Below are positions 62,201-64,000 of a stretch of DNA of 64,000 nucleotides, one piece after another. A program made the translations under genes and the position numbers. This stretch comes from Vanessa cardui (Eukaryota > Arthropoda > Insecta > Lepidoptera > Nymphalidae), in the NCBI RefSeq assembly GCF_905220365.1, contig NC_061140.1, forward strand, positions 8,372,501-8,436,500. The letters run 5' to 3'. The stretch's first letter is position 1; each line of letters begins with the position of its first letter. The notes beneath the pieces were generated by a model. That model did not search any database, had not been told where the DNA came from, and was given only the letters and a program-made list of their open reading frames with translations.

Positions 62201-63560
62201 CACTACGTAAAAGCAATGCAGATATATTTACTGAAAACCTCGGGCTTCAGCTCATGTTTTATTCAATGTCGCGTCTTATTTTATACGATATAAAAGAAAT
62301 GTTGTAATATTTTACGTTATAAACGATAAATTTTATACGTAATATACGATCGAATTTAGGGCATACCTCGATCAGATTATCGATTAAGTACATGTAATAT
62401 AAGAACCAGTAGCTATATCAGAACAAGTTCAGGCGTAGCAGAAACTCGATAGTTACATATCAAGCGTTGATTTAGTATTATTAACTTGATCTATTTAACT
62501 TGACTATGTAACGATTTTTATTTTTGATTGATGGATTGATTTTATTTCTTTTAGAATGAAACCGGTCATCTTAGGAAATGGCCGATGTTTACAATCAGAC
62601 GCTGTCATATCTGGATATGAAGTTCCGAAAGGGGTTTGTTTTTAAACTTATATTTTTATCAATAACAAATAGAAAGTAAAAGAATCTCAAATGTGCTAAT
62701 AGTCTCACAGTATGTTGCACTTTCACGGAGAAACTATTGAATCGAAAATTTGTTATGAACAAAGACATAGGCTACTTTTTTATACCTAACACAACAACAG
62801 CCTGTAAATTCCCACTGCTGGGCTAAAGGCCTCCTCTCCCTTTGAGGAGTAGGTTTGGAACATATTCCACCACACTGTTCCAGTGCGGTTTGGTGGAATA
62901 CATATGTGGCAGAATTTCTATGAAATATGTCACATGCAGGTTTCCTCACAATGTTTACCTTCACCGCAGAGCACGAGATGAATTATAAAGACAAATTAAG
63001 CACATGAATCAGCGGTGCTTGCCTGGGTTTGAACCCGCAATCATCGGTTAAGATGCACGCGTTCTAACCATTGGACTATCTCGACTAACACCTGACGACC
63101 AATCTCCAAAAAGTGAACAAAGCCGAGGTCGTCAAATAGTTAACGATAAAATTTCCTTCTTTAACATTCTCCAAAGATATTCGCTGTCACGTGAAAGATA
63201 TTTACAGTTAGAAAACTAAAATTAATTATAATGTCACATATTGCTTCGCAGTCACACATCGTTTTCCCTCACTACATCATGTCGAATGAGGAACGATACT
63301 TTCCAAATCCTCACGACTATACACCGGAACGTTGGATGAGAGACAAAGAACGCACCGACGATCGTGTATCTACCAAATCTCGTTACACGGATTACGAATC
63401 GAATGGTAACATTTGCGAACATGCTAAAGCGGCATTAATAGCAAAGAGGCAGAGAGAGGTAGGAATACATCCATTCGCCTCTCTTCCATTCGGTTTTGGC
63501 AGACGTATGTGCATCGGGAAGAGATTCGCTGAAGTGGAACTGCAACTTTTGCTCGCTAAG
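58944..63560 (+). CDS. Mitochondrial-clan cytochrome P450 (CYP301/CYP49-like)
   Basis: Six exons (58944-59284, 59376-59492, 61359-61435, 61524-61998, 62555-62633, 63252-63560) join in frame through GT-AG introns to 466 residues. Seen: proline-rich hinge I-P-G-P-R-P-L-P-L-L-G-N directly after a short basic N terminus (M-S-A-V-R-R-F-A-T); I-helix L-V-G-V-D-T-T (276-282); K-helix E-x-x-R (334-337); Y-T-P-E-R-W (386-391); heme loop F-G-F-G-R-R-M-C-I-G with Cys450. The R-R-M-C and K-R-F-A-E context and exon layout fit mitochondrial P450s. Resemblance of the region after the hinge (G-H-P-D-L, H-Y-K-x-E-L-R-x-D-F-F-G-D) points to CYP301/CYP49, a cuticle-related group, but the family is from memory only. 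The N terminus is short for a mitochondrial import signal. The C-terminal exon is uncertain. Confidence 0.85.
59376..59492 (+). CDS. P450 exon 2
   Basis: It encodes H-G-M-P-W-S-K-F-R-S-K-V (helix C with the W-x-x-x-R heme-propionate contact). Acceptor AAACAG, donor AG|GTAAGC. Confidence 0.85.
59493..61358 (+). other. P450 intron 2
   Basis: 1.9 kb, AT-rich. A degraded tRNA-SINE-like remnant lies at about 59650-59790 (CATGAAATAGCAGTGGTTG). No additional exon is needed or seen. Confidence 0.5.
61359..61435 (+). CDS. P450 exon 3
   Basis: A 77 bp exon: M-E-N-I-M-D ... D-F-L-T-E-L-Y-K-W-A-L-E. Reached only after a 1.9 kb intron; the frame joins on both sides. Confidence 0.85.
61524..61998 (+). 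CDS. P450 exon 4 (I-helix to K-helix)
   Basis: It starts S-V-G-A-W-A-L-G-T-R-L-G-C and ends in the E-x-x-R motif, whose Arg is split by the intron (donor G|GTGAGT). Confidence 0.9.
62555..62633 (+). CDS. P450 exon 5
   Basis: 79 bp: M-K-P-V-I-L-G-N-G-R ... G-Y-E-V-P-K-G. The donor GGG|GTTTGT is weak, but phase and content fit. Confidence 0.8.
62790..63086 (-). mobile_element. tRNA-derived SINE, family A, copy 6 (P450 intron 5)
   Basis: A nearly full-length match to copy 1 with a short (CAA) tail, antisense to the P450 gene. Confidence 0.85.
63252..63560 (+). CDS. P450 exon 6 (heme-binding loop)
   Basis: 103 codons from S-H-I-V-F-P-H-Y to L-L-L-A-K with Cys450; donor AAG|GTAACG. Confidence 0.9.
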
Positions 63561-63901
63561 GTAACGTAAATTTACAATTTTTGGTATTTGCATATCGGCC
63601 CATTATTTCTTAATACTTAGTGATAATTTTAAATATCGAATAACAAGTATTCAATACCAATGAAGCTTATGAATGAAAAGTAACGGATCCACAATATAGC
63701 CCAATTACATTCGTTTTGGTCCTTATTAGAGGGTTCCTTTTAAAGAGAAGGTTTATAAAACTATAGTTACACTACTCTGCTTCAAGGCGAATTGGCACAA
63801 ACCAAACCAAGTCAAAAATTCATCTGAATCAATTGGAGCACTTATTTGGACTTAAACTTTCGACGCAAATTTCGGTTAATAACTCCTTGTTTTAACATCA
63901 G

Positions 63902-63964
63902 GTCATCTCAGCACTTATGAAACGACTCGGAGTTAACGCTTATAAAAATAAAGTTAAAAAATAA
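63902..63964 (+). CDS. Possible P450 terminal exon
   Basis: After a CATCAG acceptor, V-I-S-A-L-M-K-R-L-G ... K-V-K-K and TAA are in frame. It would end the protein 36 residues after the heme Cys, whereas P450s usually continue 55-70 residues with a beta-sheet region. It may therefore be false, with the true last exon beyond the window. Confidence 0.3.
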   Translation, partial: VISALMKRLGVNAYKNKVKK

Positions 63965-64000
63965 CAAATATTTACCTCTTCATTAAAAAAAGTCGCAGAA

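Overview
This is nuclear DNA from an insect, most likely a moth or butterfly (Lepidoptera). It is AT-rich, the genes are split by GT-AG introns, and the intervening DNA is filled with tRNA-derived SINEs, LINE 3' fragments, Helitron-like ends and a Ty3/gypsy element of the kinds usual in lepidopteran genomes. No prokaryotic feature, CRISPR array or rRNA gene is visible. The order-level assignment is inferred from repeat types and protein character, without a database search.

Five protein-coding genes are supported. (1) 1-4524, + strand: the C-terminal part of the TFIIIC largest subunit (GTF3C1-like), entering from the left edge; three exons are visible. (2) 7304-29334, + strand: a complete seven-exon gene for the type II regulatory subunit of cAMP-dependent protein kinase (382 codons), with a 12.3 kb fourth intron. 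(3) 34850-35935, - strand: a complete two-exon cyclin-Q (CCNQ/FAM58-like) gene, convergent with gene 2. (4) 44846-47798, - strand: the last four coding exons of a G protein alpha-o subunit; its 5' coding exons were not found in the window. (5) 58944-63560 or beyond, + strand: a mitochondrial-clan cytochrome P450 (CYP301/CYP49-like) with six clear exons and an uncertain C-terminal exon.

Between cyclin-Q and the G-alpha gene lies a 3846 bp Ty3/gypsy-type LTR retrotransposon (36254-40099). It has two 112 bp LTRs differing at one base, a 5 bp target-site duplication and a polypurine tract. Its RT/RNase H/integrase frame is open, but the gag-protease region is broken in frame three times. No tRNA primer site is visible; instead the DNA just after the 5' LTR is complementary to part of the LTR.

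Non-coding structure: six copies of one tRNA-derived SINE and two of another; about nine copies of a common interspersed repeat, two inside a longer ~530 bp unit; three LINE 3' fragments; two related inverted-repeat (MITE-like) elements; a 63/67 bp minisatellite with every third unit marked; a 43 bp near-perfect inverted repeat; and GC-rich blocks with simple arrays downstream of the G-alpha stop codon. Two of the five genes (PKA regulatory subunit and G-alpha-o) belong to cAMP/G-protein signalling, and full palindromic CRE-type octamers are over-represented. I see no coherent new multi-gene system; the most interesting items are the possible self-priming of the retrotransposon, the higher-order minisatellite, the CRE octamers and the missing 5' end of the G-alpha gene.
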